A stretch of DNA of 7,061 bases. It comes from Thiotrichales bacterium HSG1 (GTDB lineage Bacteria; Pseudomonadota; Gammaproteobacteria; Beggiatoales; Beggiatoaceae). Positions 6,960-7,061 of this stretch are shown here, piece by piece. The translations under genes were made by a program, and so were the position numbers. Under the pieces are notes generated by a model, which made no database searches, was not told where the DNA came from, and saw nothing but the letters and a program-made list of their open reading frames with translations. Every line of letters begins with the position of its first letter. Position 1 is the stretch's first letter. The stretch spans positions 1-7,061 of the forward strand of contig JAUCGN010000088.1 in the NCBI GenBank assembly GCA_030378125.1, read 5' to 3'.

Positions 6960-7061
6960 CTACCGATACAACCAAACCCGCATCAATGACAGCAATTTAT
7001 CCGCATCAACCGGTTTAGCCAAATAATCATTTGCCCCAACTTCAATACATTTAACTTTATC
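6960..7061 (-). CDS. Receiver (REC) domain, C-terminal tail of a response regulator or hybrid kinase (partial)
   Basis: The visible codons read [17 protein letters not shown] then [16 protein letters not shown] and TAG at 6960-6962. This is the end of a CheY-like receiver, with the switch lysine in LAKP followed by helix 5. The phosphorylated aspartate should lie upstream, beyond the window, so it cannot be checked. It differs from the truncated copy at 2105-2248 by DKVK for DRTK but is otherwise identical over 29 residues. Receivers with this kind of tail often end hybrid kinases, so the gene may be a hybrid kinase or a multi-receiver protein. The nuclease-STAND gene follows on the same strand after 57 bases. 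Confidence 0.85.
   Translation of the reverse strand, partial: DKVKCIEVGANDYLAKPVDADKLLSLMRVWLYR
6961..7061. repeat. Direct repeat copy 2 (receiver tail), partner at 2106-2206
   Basis: This is the second copy of the 101-base receiver-tail repeat, running to the window edge, so its full length is unknown. Identity is highest near the stop codon and falls off toward the edge: four of the seven mismatches lie in the last 8 bases (7054-7061), where two codons change the amino acid. Confidence 0.92.

Noticed and set aside
2106..7061. Integrase-type attachment sites flanking the cassette
   Set aside because: No integrase or transposase is present between the repeats, they end at a stop codon, and their differences are synonymous, so paralogous coding sequence explains them better.

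Overview
This AT-rich window is coded entirely on the minus strand. It holds one very large gene of the anti-phage STAND NTPase type, set between pieces of two-component signalling genes. The kinase is a long membrane sensor kinase (MASE3-like 8-TM sensor, HAMP-like repeats, GAF, Gln/Glu-rich coiled coil, HisKA). Together with a receiver ending in [11 protein letters not shown], this suggests a bacterium rich in hybrid two-component genes. A Beggiatoa/Thiothrix-like gammaproteobacterium or a cyanobacterium would fit. That placement rests on remembered style and is weak.

Layout in the direction of transcription (high to low coordinates). (1) 7061-6960: the last 33 codons of a receiver domain whose gene begins outside the window. 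(2) 6902-2265: a 1545-residue protein with an N-terminal Mrr-like PD-(D/E)XK nuclease, a NACHT/STAND-type P-loop NTPase and about 1000 residues of helical sensor region. It has a clear Shine-Dalgarno-like sequence, and a hairpin that may be a terminator lies just after its stop. (3) 2248-2105: a truncated second copy of the same receiver tail. (4) 2056-1: a sensor histidine kinase broken by an in-frame TAA at 1658-1660. The reading frame stays open for all 552 codons from that stop to the window edge, so it can be followed through MASE3, HAMP-like repeats, GAF, coiled coil and the H-box. The last dozen codons (bases 1 to about 40) stop looking like HisKA, which suggests another junction at the edge.

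The nuclease-STAND gene is the likely functional centre. In known Avs-type systems, a C-terminal sensor binds a conserved phage protein, the NTPase domain oligomerises and the N-terminal nuclease is switched on. That mechanism is inferred here from architecture. No partner gene is visible, so it would work as a single-gene module. The receiver tails on either side match at 94 of 101 bases. The match stops at the stop codon, and the differences in the best-matching part are all synonymous. This fits two paralogous receiver genes, one of which lost its front half when the large gene arrived, better than a fresh target duplication. With one truncated receiver and one interrupted kinase, the locus looks like a decaying signalling cluster colonised by a defence gene.
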